From Humitalea sp050632385 (lineage in GTDB: Bacteria > Pseudomonadota > Alphaproteobacteria > Acetobacterales > Acetobacteraceae): a stretch of 64,000 nucleotides of DNA. A program made the translations under genes and the position numbers. The notes beneath the pieces are model-generated. The model saw nothing but the letters and a program-made list of their open reading frames with translations. It did not search any database and had not been told where the DNA came from. Every line of letters starts with the position of its first letter. Positions within the stretch are counted from its first letter, which is position 1. The stretch lies in NCBI RefSeq assembly GCF_050632385.1, contig NZ_CP192599.1:3224001-3288000 (forward strand). The letters are read 5' to 3'. Of the stretch, positions 43,013-51,452 are shown piece by piece.

Positions 43013-44136
43013 CCGGGCTCGCCTGGGCCTTGGGCGGGCTGTGCGCGGTGTTGCTGGCGGTGCATCTGCTCAGCATCGGCATCGCCTTGTGGCGGCTGCG
43101 CCGTCGCCGAAGCCTCCCGGTGCCGCCATCAGCCCCTGGCGTCAGCATCATCCGCCCGGTCTGCGGGATCGAGCCTTATGTGGCGGAAACGCTGGCATCC
43201 GGCTTCCTGCTGGATTGGCCGGAGTACGAACTGGTGTTCTGCGTCCAGCGCGAGGACGACCCGATCGTGCCTGTCGTGCAGCGCCTGATGGCCGCCCATC
43301 CCAGTGTCTCGGCGCGCCTGCTGGTCGGCGATGAACGGGTGAACGCCAACCCAAAGCTGAACAACTGCATCAAGGGCTGGGCGGCGGCGCGGCACGCCTG
43401 GGTGGTGCTGGCCGATTCCAACGTGCTGATGCCGCCCGACTATATCCAGCACCTGATGGCCGCCTGGCGCCCGAATACCGGACTGGTCTGCTCGACCCCG
43501 CTCGGCAGCCGGCCGGAGGGGTTTTGGGGTGAGGTGGAATGCGCCTTCCTCAATACCTTCCAGGCGCGTTGGCAATATGTTGGTGAGGCGGTCGGCCTCG
43601 GCTTCGCCCAGGGCAAGAGCATGCTGTGGCGGCGCGACATCCTGGATGCACGCGGCGGCATCGCGGCCTTGGCGGCCGAAATCGCCGAGGACGCTGCGGC
43701 GACCAAGATCGTGCGCGCGGCCGGGCTGCATGTGCATCTGGTGGACAGCCCCTTCGAACAACCGATCGGCCCCCGCCGGCTGAAGGAGGTCTGGGGGCGC
43801 CAGTTGCGTTGGGCCAGGCTGCGCCGCGTGACCTTCCCGGCCTTTTTCGCGCCGGAGGTTTTTTCGGGCGCCGCGGTGCCGCTCCTTGCGGGTTGCGGGG
43901 CGGCCGCAGCCGCCGGGACCAGCGTGACCGGCGCCGCGGTCGCGGTGCTGGCCGTATTCTACGGGGCCGAGGCGTTGCTCGCCCGGGCCAAGGGCTGGCA
44001 CATGTCCTGGGCCTGGGCCGCCGCCTTGCCGGTGCGGGACATCATCATCCCCGCCATGTGGGTCGCGGCCTGGACCGGCGCGCAGGTGGTCTGGCGCGGC
44101 AATCGCATGAATGTGGAGGAAAAGCCGGCGGCGTGA
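43009..44136 (+). CDS. Ceramide glucosyltransferase-like (GT21/HpnI-type) membrane glycosyltransferase
   Basis: 375 residues. An N-terminal membrane helix precedes the GT-A domain with VSIIRPVCGIEPYVAETL, FCVQREDDP, NPKLNNCIKGW, the DxD-like VLADSNVLMPPDY, the acceptor ED motif and RQLRWARLRR (the Q/R-xxRW motif). Hydrophobic helices close the protein. The family makes glucosylceramide in eukaryotes and glycosphingolipids or hopanoid head groups in bacteria. No hopanoid or ceramide genes are adjacent. Confidence 0.87.
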   Translation: MTGLAWALGGLCAVLLAVHLLSIGIALWRLRRRRSLPVPPSAPGVSIIRPVCGIEPYVAETLASGFLLDWPEYELVFCVQREDDPIVPVVQRLMAAHPSVSARLLVGDERVNANPKLNNCIKGWAAARHAWVVLADSNVLMPPDYIQHLMAAWRPNTGLVCSTPLGSRPEGFWGEVECAFLNTFQARWQYVGEAVGLGFAQGKSMLWRRDILDARGGIAALAAEIAEDAAATKIVRAAGLHVHLVDSPFEQPIGPRRLKEVWGRQLRWARLRRVTFPAFFAPEVFSGAAVPLLAGCGAAAAAGTSVTGAAVAVLAVFYGAEALLARAKGWHMSWAWAAALPVRDIIIPAMWVAAWTGAQVVWRGNRMNVEEKPAA

Positions 44137-44174
44137 TCCCATATGCGGGACAACAGGATCAAAAGGGACAGTCT

Positions 44175-44525
44175 ATGCGCAACTTCCTCATTCAGGCCGC
44201 GATCACCGCCGTGGGCGTCTGGCTCGCGACCGAGATCGTGCCGGGCGTCTCTGCCCGCGGAACCGGGACGATCGTGCTGACGGCCCTGGTGCTCGGGCTG
44301 CTGAACGCCACCTTGCGGCCGGTCTTCGTCATCCTGTCGCTGCCGCTGACCATCCTGACCTTTGGGCTGTTCCTGCTGGTGGTGAACGCGGCGATGCTGG
44401 CGCTGGCGGCCTGGATGCTGCCTGGGCTGTCGATCGGGGGGTTCTGGTCGGCGGTCTTCGCCGGGGTGGTGATCTCGGTGGTGTCCTGGGTCATCGCCGG
44501 CGCGCTGACCGACAAGCGGGGCTGA
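44175..44525 (+). CDS. Phage holin family (PF04020-type) small membrane protein
   Basis: 116 residues with four hydrophobic helices. ATG 44175 is preceded by AAAAGGGACAG. The stretches TALVLGLLNATLRPVFVILSLPLTILTFGLF and NAAMLALAAWMLPGLSI match the widespread YvlD/PF04020 family, which despite the name is chromosomal and of unknown function. Confidence 0.9.
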   Translation: MRNFLIQAAITAVGVWLATEIVPGVSARGTGTIVLTALVLGLLNATLRPVFVILSLPLTILTFGLFLLVVNAAMLALAAWMLPGLSIGGFWSAVFAGVVISVVSWVIAGALTDKRG

Positions 44526-44568
44526 AATCACGCTTGCGTGGCGGCCCCGGGGCCTCTCCAATACGGCC

Positions 44569-44853
44569 ATGATGGATTCCATGGCGCCCCGGTCGCTGCG
44601 CGAGGATGAGGTCTGGGCGGTCTTCGCCTCCTTTGGGCGCAAGCACCGCGTGGCCGCGATCCACCCCACCAGGGCGGCAGCGGAGGCCGACCAGGCGTGG
44701 CGTGCCTCCCAGGTGCAGGCCTACACCGGCTTCATCCGCAGCCTGGAACAGCCTGTCCCCGTCTATAGCGTGACCACGGTGAAGCGGGCGGAACTGCCCA
44801 AGGGCTGGACCCCGCTGCCCGCCCTGGGCTTTTTGCGCGGCCGCATGGCCTGA
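44569..44853 (+). CDS. Hypothetical protein, 94 residues
   Basis: Small soluble protein from ATG 44569, basic and aromatic-rich (VWAVFASFGRKHRVAAIHPTRAAAEADQAWRASQ... VTTVKRAELPKGWTPLPALGF). No domain recognised. Coding is supported by composition and a clean gap between the holin-like gene and efp. Confidence 0.6.
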   Translation: MMDSMAPRSLREDEVWAVFASFGRKHRVAAIHPTRAAAEADQAWRASQVQAYTGFIRSLEQPVPVYSVTTVKRAELPKGWTPLPALGFLRGRMA

Positions 44854-44978
44854 CGGCAAGCATTGCGCGCCGTCGCAGGTTGCCCTCGGGGCGCCCGGCG
44901 ACTAAACCGCCCGCCGACCCCGCGCGTCGCAAGACCGCGCCTGTTGCTTCACACCCAAACCAGAGACGTCAGGCCCCC

Positions 44979-45548
44979 ATGGCAAAGATGCAAGCCAACC
45001 AGATGCGCGCCGGCATGGTCATCGAGTTCGAAGGCGCCCGCTACACGATCCTGCGCCAGAACATCATGATCCCCGGCAAGGGCAATGCGATCATCCAGGT
45101 CGACATGCGCAACATCAAGACGGGGTCGAAGAAGGACCAGCGCTGGCGCACCGCCGACGTCGTCGAGCGCCTGACCACCGAGGACAAGGAATTCGCCTAT
45201 TCCTACGCCGAGGGCGATACGCTGGTCCTGATGGACCCGGAAACCTACGAACAGACCGTCGTGCCGAAGGATATCCTCGGCGAACGCCTGCCGTATCTTC
45301 AGGAAAACATGAAGGTCCAGGTCCGCCTGATCGAAGGCGAGCCGGTGGCGATGGAATTGCCGGAACTCGTGACCTGCGAGATTGCGGAGGCCGATCCGGT
45401 CGTGAAGGGGCAGACCGCCTCCTCCTCCTACAAGCCCGCCATCCTGACCAACGGGATCAAGGTCATGGTGCCGCCCTTCGTGACCGCCGGCGAGAAGATC
45501 GTCGTCCGCACCGAGGACAGCACCTACATGGAACGGGCGAAGGGCTAA
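44979..45548 (+). CDS. efp: Elongation factor P
   Basis: Relieves ribosome stalling at polyproline stretches, 189 residues from ATG 44979. Three OB-like domains: MRAGMVIEFEGARYTILRQ (I), the YLQENMKVQVRLIEGEPVAMELP region (II) and the C-terminal PPFVTAGEKIVVRTEDSTYMERAK (III). The loop PGKGNA carries Lys34, the residue lysylated by EpmA. This matches the presence of epmA and epmB nearby. The next genes encode several very Pro-rich proteins, which are expected EF-P clients. Confidence 0.97.
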   Translation: MAKMQANQMRAGMVIEFEGARYTILRQNIMIPGKGNAIIQVDMRNIKTGSKKDQRWRTADVVERLTTEDKEFAYSYAEGDTLVLMDPETYEQTVVPKDILGERLPYLQENMKVQVRLIEGEPVAMELPELVTCEIAEADPVVKGQTASSSYKPAILTNGIKVMVPPFVTAGEKIVVRTEDSTYMERAKG

Positions 45549-45553
45549 CCCCG

Positions 45554-46609
45554 ATGGCCCCGGACGATGACGTGCCAGCGCCGCCCCCGACAGGAACGCT
45601 GCGCGCGCGTCCGGGCACCAAGAAGCCGGAGATGCCGGCCGGGCCCGTGCGCCCGGACGCGCCCCCGCCGACCCGCCCCCGCCGCCCGCGCCTGGAACGT
45701 GGCGAAGGCCCGCCGCCGGCGCGCGTCGAGGCCCCGAACCGGCGCGAGTCGGGCGGCCCCTCCTCCCGCCTGTCGCCCGCGCTGACCGTCGTCGTGGCCG
45801 CCGTCCGCAAGGCCGGCCGCGCGCTGCTGAAGGATTTTGGCGAGGTCGAGAACCTCCAGGTCTCCATGAAGGGTCCCGGCGATTTCGTCAGCCAGGCGGA
45901 CCTAAAGGCGGAAAAAACTCTGCGTGCCGATCTGCTGAAGGCGCGGCCGAATTTCGGCTTCCTGATGGAAGAATCGGGCCTGTCGGGCAACGAGGACTGG
46001 GAATACCGCTGGGTGGTCGATCCGCTCGACGGCACCACGAATTTTTTGCACGGCATCCCGCACTGGGCGATTTCGGTCGCCGTCGAGAAGCGCGGCAATG
46101 ACCGGACGCCGGATGAGGTCGTGGCCGGGGTCATCTACAACCCCGCGTCCGACGAGTTGTTCTGGGCGGAGAAGGGCAATGGCGCCTTCCTCAACGACCG
46201 GCGCCTGCGGGTTTCCGGGCGCCGGAACATGCTGGACGCCGTCTTTGCCACGGGCATCCCCTTCGCGGCCGTACCGCGCAAGGCGGAGTTCACCACCATT
46301 CTCCAAAAAATCATGCCGCAGGTGTCGGGCGTGCGGCGCTTCGGTGCGGCGGCGCTGGACCTGGCCTGGGTCGCGGCCGGCCGTTTCGACGGCTACTGGG
46401 AACTCGGCGTCCAGAAGTGGGACATCGGTGCGGGCTTGCTGCTGGTGAAGGAAGCCGGTGGTTTCGTCAGCGACCCCGATGGCGGTGACTGTTGGACGAA
46501 CGGCAATGTGGTCGCCGGCAACCCCCATCTGCAGCCGGTGCTGCGGGGTGTGGTGGCCGAGGGCATTGCCGCCGTCGCCAACGCCCGCGCCGCGCGCAGC
46601 GGCGGCTGA
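45554..46609 (+). CDS. Inositol monophosphatase family protein with Pro-rich N-terminal extension
   Basis: 351 residues. The first 70 or so residues are a Pro/Arg-rich, probably disordered extension. The phosphatase domain follows with FVSQADLKAEKTLR, GFLMEESG, the metal-binding WVVDPLDGTTNFLHGIP and the late WDIGAGLLLVKEAGG. Related to SuhB; possible substrates are inositol or other sugar phosphates. If the start is right, translation needs EF-P for the early polyproline runs; a later start cannot be excluded. Begins 5 nt after efp. Confidence 0.92.
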   Translation: MAPDDDVPAPPPTGTLRARPGTKKPEMPAGPVRPDAPPPTRPRRPRLERGEGPPPARVEAPNRRESGGPSSRLSPALTVVVAAVRKAGRALLKDFGEVENLQVSMKGPGDFVSQADLKAEKTLRADLLKARPNFGFLMEESGLSGNEDWEYRWVVDPLDGTTNFLHGIPHWAISVAVEKRGNDRTPDEVVAGVIYNPASDELFWAEKGNGAFLNDRRLRVSGRRNMLDAVFATGIPFAAVPRKAEFTTILQKIMPQVSGVRRFGAAALDLAWVAAGRFDGYWELGVQKWDIGAGLLLVKEAGGFVSDPDGGDCWTNGNVVAGNPHLQPVLRGVVAEGIAAVANARAARSGG

Positions 46610-46687
46610 ACCGCCCGCGTGAGCGCCGCCACGGGGGTCGTCGTTGCGTGGACGTGCCCCGTCCCGCCCGGTAGGGTGCGGCGCACC

Positions 46688-47251
46688 ATGCATTTTCTTC
46701 TCCTCCTGCTTGTCCTGCTGGCTCCCCCCGCACTCGCGCAGCGGGGGGGCGCGCCGATTCGCCCGATCCCGTCGGAACCCGCCGCTGCACCGCCGCCGGC
46801 CGCGGAACTCGCCATCACCGCCGCGCCGTCCCACACCCCGCCGCCGCGCCCGATCCCGCCGGTCGTCATGGCCGCCGGCATGGAAGCCTTGCCCGGTGGC
46901 GGCTGGCGGCTTGGTGGCGATGCCGCCGCGCGGGACCGGCTGGATGCCTCGGTGACCGCGGCCCTGGCGGAAATCGCCAGCCACCTGGCGGAACAGACCA
47001 CCGGCCGCGTCACCGTGATAGCCGAGGTCGCGGGCCCCGCCGACGACCGATCCGCCGCCCGCCGCGCCTCGCTGGTCGCGGCGCGGGCCGTGAAACGGTC
47101 GCTGGAGGCCGGCGGACTTGACCCGACCCGGATCGACATGCGCCCGCTCGGCCGCACCGCCACCCCGCGCAGCCTGGTGGACGTGCTGCCGCCCGGTATT
47201 CAACGCGACACGCCCGCCGCACCGCCACCACGGACCCCGCCCCCGCGATGA
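46688..47251 (+). CDS. Exported OmpA-like protein
   Basis: 188 residues from ATG 46688. A clear signal peptide (MHFLLLLLVLLAPPALAQ) and a Pro-rich linker lead to an OmpA-C-like fold: VTVIAEVAGPADDRSAARRASLVAARAVKRSLEAGGL... with RIDMRPLG. Some residues that bind peptidoglycan in OmpA (the NxxLSxxRA motif) appear changed to RSAARRASLVAARA. Overlaps the MotA-like gene (ATGA), so it belongs to the stator-like module. Confidence 0.65.
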   Translation: MHFLLLLLVLLAPPALAQRGGAPIRPIPSEPAAAPPPAAELAITAAPSHTPPPRPIPPVVMAAGMEALPGGGWRLGGDAAARDRLDASVTAALAEIASHLAEQTTGRVTVIAEVAGPADDRSAARRASLVAARAVKRSLEAGGLDPTRIDMRPLGRTATPRSLVDVLPPGIQRDTPAAPPPRTPPPR

Positions 47252-48408
47252 CCCGTCCGACGATTTTCCTTTGGCGCATGCTGGGCTTCCTGGCTGCCGT
47301 CACGGCCCTCTGCGCGGCGCTGTCGGGCGAGTTGTCGCATGCCTTCGCCGCCAATCCCGTGCTGAACGCGGTGATCTTTGGCGTGCTGTTGCTCGGCATC
47401 GCCTGGAACATCCGCCAGGTGGTGTGGTTGGAGCGGGAAGTGTCCTGGCTTGAGGGCTTTCGCGCCCCGCGCCCCGGCCAGGCGGCACGCCGGCCGCCGC
47501 AGTTGCTGGCGCCGATGGCATCGATGCTGGCGGCCCGGCGCAGCGAACGCCTGTCGCTGTCGGCCCCGGCGATGCGATCGGTGCTGGATGGCATCGGCTC
47601 GCGGCTGGACGAAAGCCGCGAACTGTCGCGCTACGTCACCGGGCTTTCGATCTTCCTCGGCCTGCTCGGCACGTTCTGGGGGCTGATCATGACGATCGGC
47701 GCGGTGGCCGATGTCATCAACGGCATGTCGGTCGGCTCGGGCGACCTGAACGCGTTGTTCAACCAGTTGAAGTCGGGGCTGGCGCAGCCGCTGACCGGGA
47801 TGGGGATCGCCTTCTCCTCCTCCATGCTCGGGCTGGCCGGGGCGCTTGTGCTGGGCTTCCTCGACCTCACCGCGGGCCAGGCGCAGAACCGCTTCTACAA
47901 TGAGTTGGAGGAATGGCTTGCCGGCCTGACCCGCCTGTCGTCCGGGTCGCTCGGTGGCGGAGAGAGCGAGGGCGGCTCGATCCCCGCCTATGTCCAGGCG
48001 CTGCTGGAACAGACCGCCGAGAACATGGAAGGCCTGCAAACCGTGCTGGCGCGTGGCGAGGAAAGCCGGATGCAGGGTAACAACGCCCTGCTGACCCTGA
48101 CCGAACGCCTGACCGTGCTGACCGAACAGATGCGCGCCAGCCAGTCGCTGATGCAGCGCGTCGCTGAAACCCAGGCCTCGCTGGCGCAGACCCTGACCCC
48201 GGCGCTGACGCGTCTGGCCGAAGCCTCCGGCACCGTGGTGCTGGACGAGGGCAGCCGGGGGCATCTGCGGAACCTGGAACTCTACCTGGCGCGCATGCTG
48301 GAGGAGACGGCGGCCGGTCGCACCCAGTCGACGTCGGAACTGCGCAGCGAAATCAAGATCCTGGCCCGCACCATCGCGTCGCTGGCCGAGGAGCAGCCGC
48401 GATCATGA
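47248..48408 (+). CDS. MotA/TolQ/ExbB-family proton channel protein
   Basis: 386 residues. Hydrophobic helices at about 10-30, 37-57, 130-155 and 190-215. The conserved pore region reads VTGLSIFLGLLGTFWGLIMTIGAV and GLAQPLTGMGIAFSSSMLGLAGALVLGFLDL. The C-terminal 140 residues are a cytoplasmic helical tail (MLTLTERLTVLTEQMRASQ-like). Partner of the MotB-like protein encoded 14 nt later. No flagellar genes are near. Confidence 0.88.
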   Translation: MTRPTIFLWRMLGFLAAVTALCAALSGELSHAFAANPVLNAVIFGVLLLGIAWNIRQVVWLEREVSWLEGFRAPRPGQAARRPPQLLAPMASMLAARRSERLSLSAPAMRSVLDGIGSRLDESRELSRYVTGLSIFLGLLGTFWGLIMTIGAVADVINGMSVGSGDLNALFNQLKSGLAQPLTGMGIAFSSSMLGLAGALVLGFLDLTAGQAQNRFYNELEEWLAGLTRLSSGSLGGGESEGGSIPAYVQALLEQTAENMEGLQTVLARGEESRMQGNNALLTLTERLTVLTEQMRASQSLMQRVAETQASLAQTLTPALTRLAEASGTVVLDEGSRGHLRNLELYLARMLEETAAGRTQSTSELRSEIKILARTIASLAEEQPRS

Positions 48409-48422
48409 GCCCGGGCTGAGCC

Positions 48423-50168
48423 ATGGCCTCCTTCGGCCGCAGGCGTGACCGCGAAGCGCTGAACCCTTGGCCTGGCTACGTGGATGCGCTCGCCACGCTG
48501 CTGATGGTGATCATCTTCGTGCTGCTGGTCTTCGTGCTGGCGCAGGGGTTCCTGTCCGTCACGCTGTCCACCCGCGACCGCGCGCTGGACCGGCTGAACC
48601 GCCAGGTGGCGGAACTGGCCGAATTGCTGGCGCTGGAACGCGGCCAGGTCGGCGAATTGCGCGCCAGCCTGGGCCGCACCCAGGATGAATTGCGCGCCGC
48701 GACCGCCGCACGCGACAGCGCCCAAGGCCAGGTCGCCACCCTGCGCGACGCCGCCGCCCGCGCCACCGCCGACCGCGACACGGCACGCGCGGAATCGCAG
48801 CGCCTGTCGGCCCGCCTGACCGACCTGGACCTGTCTGCCCGCGGCGGCGCCGATCGCATCCAGGCGCTGGAACAACGGCTGGCCGAAGCCCTCGCCCGGG
48901 CCGAGGCCGTCGGCGGCGACGCGACGCAGGTTGCCCGTTCGCTGACCGAAGCCCGCCGCGCCCTGGCCGCGGAACGCACAGCCCTGGAACAGGCCCGGCA
49001 GGAGATCGAGGGCCAGCGCACCGCACGCACGGCGGCCGAAACCGCGACCGTCGCCGAACGGACCACGCGCGAAAGGCTGGAACGCGACCTGACGGCCGCG
49101 GCCCGCGACCTGGCATCCGCCCGTGCGGAGATGACCGAGGCGCAGCGCCTGATCGCCCGCCTGCGGGAGGAGGCGGCGAACCTCGACCGCCAGGTCGTCG
49201 TCGGGCAGGAAACCATCGAGGCACGCCTGGCCGACCTCGCGCGCCTGACCGAACAGACCCGCGCGCTGACCGCGTTGCGCGACCAGTTGGAACGCCAGGC
49301 GCAGGCCGCGCTCGCCCGCGCCGGCGACGAGGAACGCCGCCGCGCCGTGGCCGAGGCCGCCGCGACCGAAGCCAACCGCGCCCGCGCCGCGGCCGAGGGC
49401 ACCACCGCCGAGGCCGCCCGCGCCCGCACCGCCGCCGATGCCGTCGCCGCCACCGCCATCGCCGCCGCGCGTGATGCCGCATCCGGACGGGCCGAGGCCG
49501 AGGCCCGCGCCGCCGAACAGACCCGCCTGGCCGAAAGCGCCCGCGCCCAGGTCGCCCTGCTGACCCAGGCGGCCGAGGCGCTGCGCGCCGAACTCGCCCG
49601 CATGGCGGCGATCCTGGATGCAGAGGAACGCGCCGGCCGCGACCGCGACGCGCAGATCACCCTGCTGGGCCAGCGCCTGAACGCGGCGCTCGCTGCGCGC
49701 GTCGAGGAATTGCAGCGCTACCGCAGCGACTTCTTCGGCCGGTTGCGCCAGGTGCTGGGCGATCGCCAGGACGTGCGGATCGTCGGCGACCGCTTCGTGT
49801 TCCAGTCCGAGGTCCTGTTTCCGGTGGGTTCGGCTGAATTGTCCCCCGCCGGCGAACGCCAGATCCGCGACATCGGCCGCGTGCTGCTGGACATCGCCGC
49901 CCGCATCCCGCCCGAGGTGCAATGGCTGCTGCGCGTCGACGGCCACGCCGACCGTGCACCGATCCGCGGCACGGGGCGCTTCGCGACGAACTGGGAATTG
50001 TCCTCCGCGCGGGCGCTTTCGGTGGCCAATGTGCTGATGAGCGAGGGGTTGCCGCCGGATCGCGTCGCCATCACCGCCTTCGCCGAATTCCAGCCGCTGG
50101 ATGGGGCCGACACGGCGGAAGCGCGCGCGCGCAACCGGCGCATCGAACTTCGGCTGACCGACCGATGA
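48423..50168 (+). CDS. MotB-like OmpA-family protein with a very long coiled coil
   Basis: 581 residues. The short cytoplasmic N-terminus and single helix (WPGYVDALATLLMVIIFVL) place Asp21 where MotB, TolR and ZorB carry the proton-binding Asp. Residues about 50-430 are a continuous Ala/Arg/Glu-rich coiled coil; the C-terminal 140 are an OmpA peptidoglycan-binding domain (LFPVGSAELSPAGERQIRDI, VDGHADRAPI, NWELSSARALSVANVL, RNRRIELRL). Together with the upstream channel protein it looks like a proton-driven stator reaching far across the periplasm. Confidence 0.9.
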   Translation: MASFGRRRDREALNPWPGYVDALATLLMVIIFVLLVFVLAQGFLSVTLSTRDRALDRLNRQVAELAELLALERGQVGELRASLGRTQDELRAATAARDSAQGQVATLRDAAARATADRDTARAESQRLSARLTDLDLSARGGADRIQALEQRLAEALARAEAVGGDATQVARSLTEARRALAAERTALEQARQEIEGQRTARTAAETATVAERTTRERLERDLTAAARDLASARAEMTEAQRLIARLREEAANLDRQVVVGQETIEARLADLARLTEQTRALTALRDQLERQAQAALARAGDEERRRAVAEAAATEANRARAAAEGTTAEAARARTAADAVAATAIAAARDAASGRAEAEARAAEQTRLAESARAQVALLTQAAEALRAELARMAAILDAEERAGRDRDAQITLLGQRLNAALAARVEELQRYRSDFFGRLRQVLGDRQDVRIVGDRFVFQSEVLFPVGSAELSPAGERQIRDIGRVLLDIAARIPPEVQWLLRVDGHADRAPIRGTGRFATNWELSSARALSVANVLMSEGLPPDRVAITAFAEFQPLDGADTAEARARNRRIELRLTDR

Positions 50169-50797
50169 CCCTGACCGTGCCGCGCCACACCTTGCTGGCG
50201 CATCGCATGGCGGCGCTGCGCGATGCCGCGACTCCGCCCGAAGCCTTCCGCCGCCTGCTGGCGGAAATCGGCACCATCCTGGCCGTCGCCGCCACCGCCG
50301 ACCTGCCGGGGGCGACGCGCGCCGTGGCCACGCCGATGGAGACCATGACGCATCCCGTCCTCGCCGGGCCGGAACCGGCGCTGGTGCCGATCCTGCGCGC
50401 CGGCCTGGGGCTGCTGGAGGGCGCGCGCCGCGTGCTGCCCGACGCGCCGGTCGGACATATCGGGCTGGCACGGAACGAACACACCTTGCAGCCGGCCGAA
50501 TACCTGCGCCGCCTGCCGCCCGACGCCGCGGCGCGGGGCGTCTTGCTGCTGGACCCGATGCTGGCGACCGGCGGCAGCGCCGTGGCCGCCTGCACATTGC
50601 TGAAATCGGCCGGCGTCACCGCGATCCGCATGCTTGTGGTCGTGGCGGCGCCCGAAGGGGTCGCGGCCATGGCGGCTGCCCATCCCGATGTGCCGATCTG
50701 GGCCGCGGCGCTGGACCGTGGGCTGAATGCCCAGGGCTTCATCATGCCCGGCCTGGGCGATGCCGGGGACCGGTGTTTCGGGACCGAGGCGGGTTAA
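50165..50797 (+). CDS. upp: Uracil phosphoribosyltransferase
   Basis: Makes UMP from uracil and PRPP, 210 residues. HTLLAHRMAALRDAATPPEAFRRL starts the protein; PILRAGLGLLEGARRVLP, the PRPP loop LLLDPMLATGGSA, and the uracil-binding GFIMPGLGDAGDRCFGT end are all typical. Starts inside the last codons of the MotB-like gene (ATGA). Its stop overlaps that of the convergent DUF1491 gene. Confidence 0.95.
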   Translation: MTLTVPRHTLLAHRMAALRDAATPPEAFRRLLAEIGTILAVAATADLPGATRAVATPMETMTHPVLAGPEPALVPILRAGLGLLEGARRVLPDAPVGHIGLARNEHTLQPAEYLRRLPPDAAARGVLLLDPMLATGGSAVAACTLLKSAGVTAIRMLVVVAAPEGVAAMAAAHPDVPIWAAALDRGLNAQGFIMPGLGDAGDRCFGTEAG

Positions 50798-51126
50798 AGA
50801 AACCGCGCCTCGAACGGCGGCATCAGGTCGGGTGCCTCGAATTCCACCACCCAGAGGTCGGGGTCGCGCTTCACCGCCCGTTCGACATAGGCGTTAAGCG
50901 TCTGCTCATCGACCGGGGCGGCGCCGGTTGCGCGCAGCCAGGCCGGGCGGCCCTCCGCATCGCGCACCTGGCTTAGCGCCACCTGCCCTTCCCGCCCGAT
51001 CAGCACCGCCAGGATGCCGCCGCTGTCGGGGTCGCCCTTGCGCAATACGGCCGCGGGACGGCCCGCGATATCGGATAGGCGCACGGCCATTTGCACCCAA
51101 AGGGCCGCCTTGATTTTCGGTTCCAT
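50794..51126 (-). CDS. DUF1491 family protein
   Basis: 110 residues from ATG 51126. The N-terminus LWVQMAVRLSDIAGRPAAVLRKGDPDSGGILAVLI and the end VVEFEAPDLMPPFE match DUF1491, a small protein family of alphaproteobacteria with unknown role. The open frame continues to 51249 but the sequence before this ATG is not family-like. Convergent with upp, overlapping stops. Confidence 0.85.
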   Translation of the reverse strand: MEPKIKAALWVQMAVRLSDIAGRPAAVLRKGDPDSGGILAVLIGREGQVALSQVRDAEGRPAWLRATGAAPVDEQTLNAYVERAVKRDPDLWVVEFEAPDLMPPFEARFL

Positions 51127-51235
51127 GGCCGGACCCTGCCAGCAGCGGCGCCCCGCCACCAGCACCCCCTTGCCGGGGCAGCCCCGTCTTGCGACATCCC
51201 TGCCACGAACCGATGCATGCACCTTGGGGATTGTG

Positions 51236-51448
51236 ATGGCCGACACCAAGACGATGACCGCCGCCCAGCGCGCCTATGAGGAAAAGCGGGCGAAGAAGGC
51301 CGGGCTGACCCTGGATCGCTGGCTCGCGACCAAGGAAGCCGACCGCGCCGCCGAAGCCCGCGCCGCCGCCCCCCCGCCGCCGCCGAAGCCGGAAAAGAAG
51401 CCCGGGTTCTTCGGGCGCCTGCTGGAACGCGCGCAGAAGCCGCTGTAG
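51236..51448 (+). CDS. Small hypothetical protein with Pro-rich linker (70 residues)
   Basis: From ATG 51236 (GGGGA upstream). Charged helical half (MTAAQRAYEEKRAKKAGLTLDRWLATKEADRAAEARA) followed by a polyproline run and a short basic amphipathic end (PGFFGRLLERAQKPL). No domain known. Coding supported by composition and its fit between convergent and divergent neighbours. Confidence 0.6.
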   Translation: MADTKTMTAAQRAYEEKRAKKAGLTLDRWLATKEADRAAEARAAAPPPPPKPEKKPGFFGRLLERAQKPL

Positions 51449-51452
51449 CGCG

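Noticed and set aside
44175..44525. Prophage remnant based on the holin-family name
   Set aside because: This family is common in bacterial chromosomes outside prophages, and no other phage gene is nearby.
46688..50168. Zorya phage-defence system
   Set aside because: The A and B components are similar in design but no ZorC, ZorD or ZorE is present, and the coiled-coil extension is on the wrong subunit.
48282..50597. 771-residue open frame on the minus strand
   Set aside because: It is antisense to the MotB-like and upp genes, whose domains are clear; its translation is Arg/Gly/Ala-rich low complexity, as expected opposite a GC-rich coiled-coil gene.
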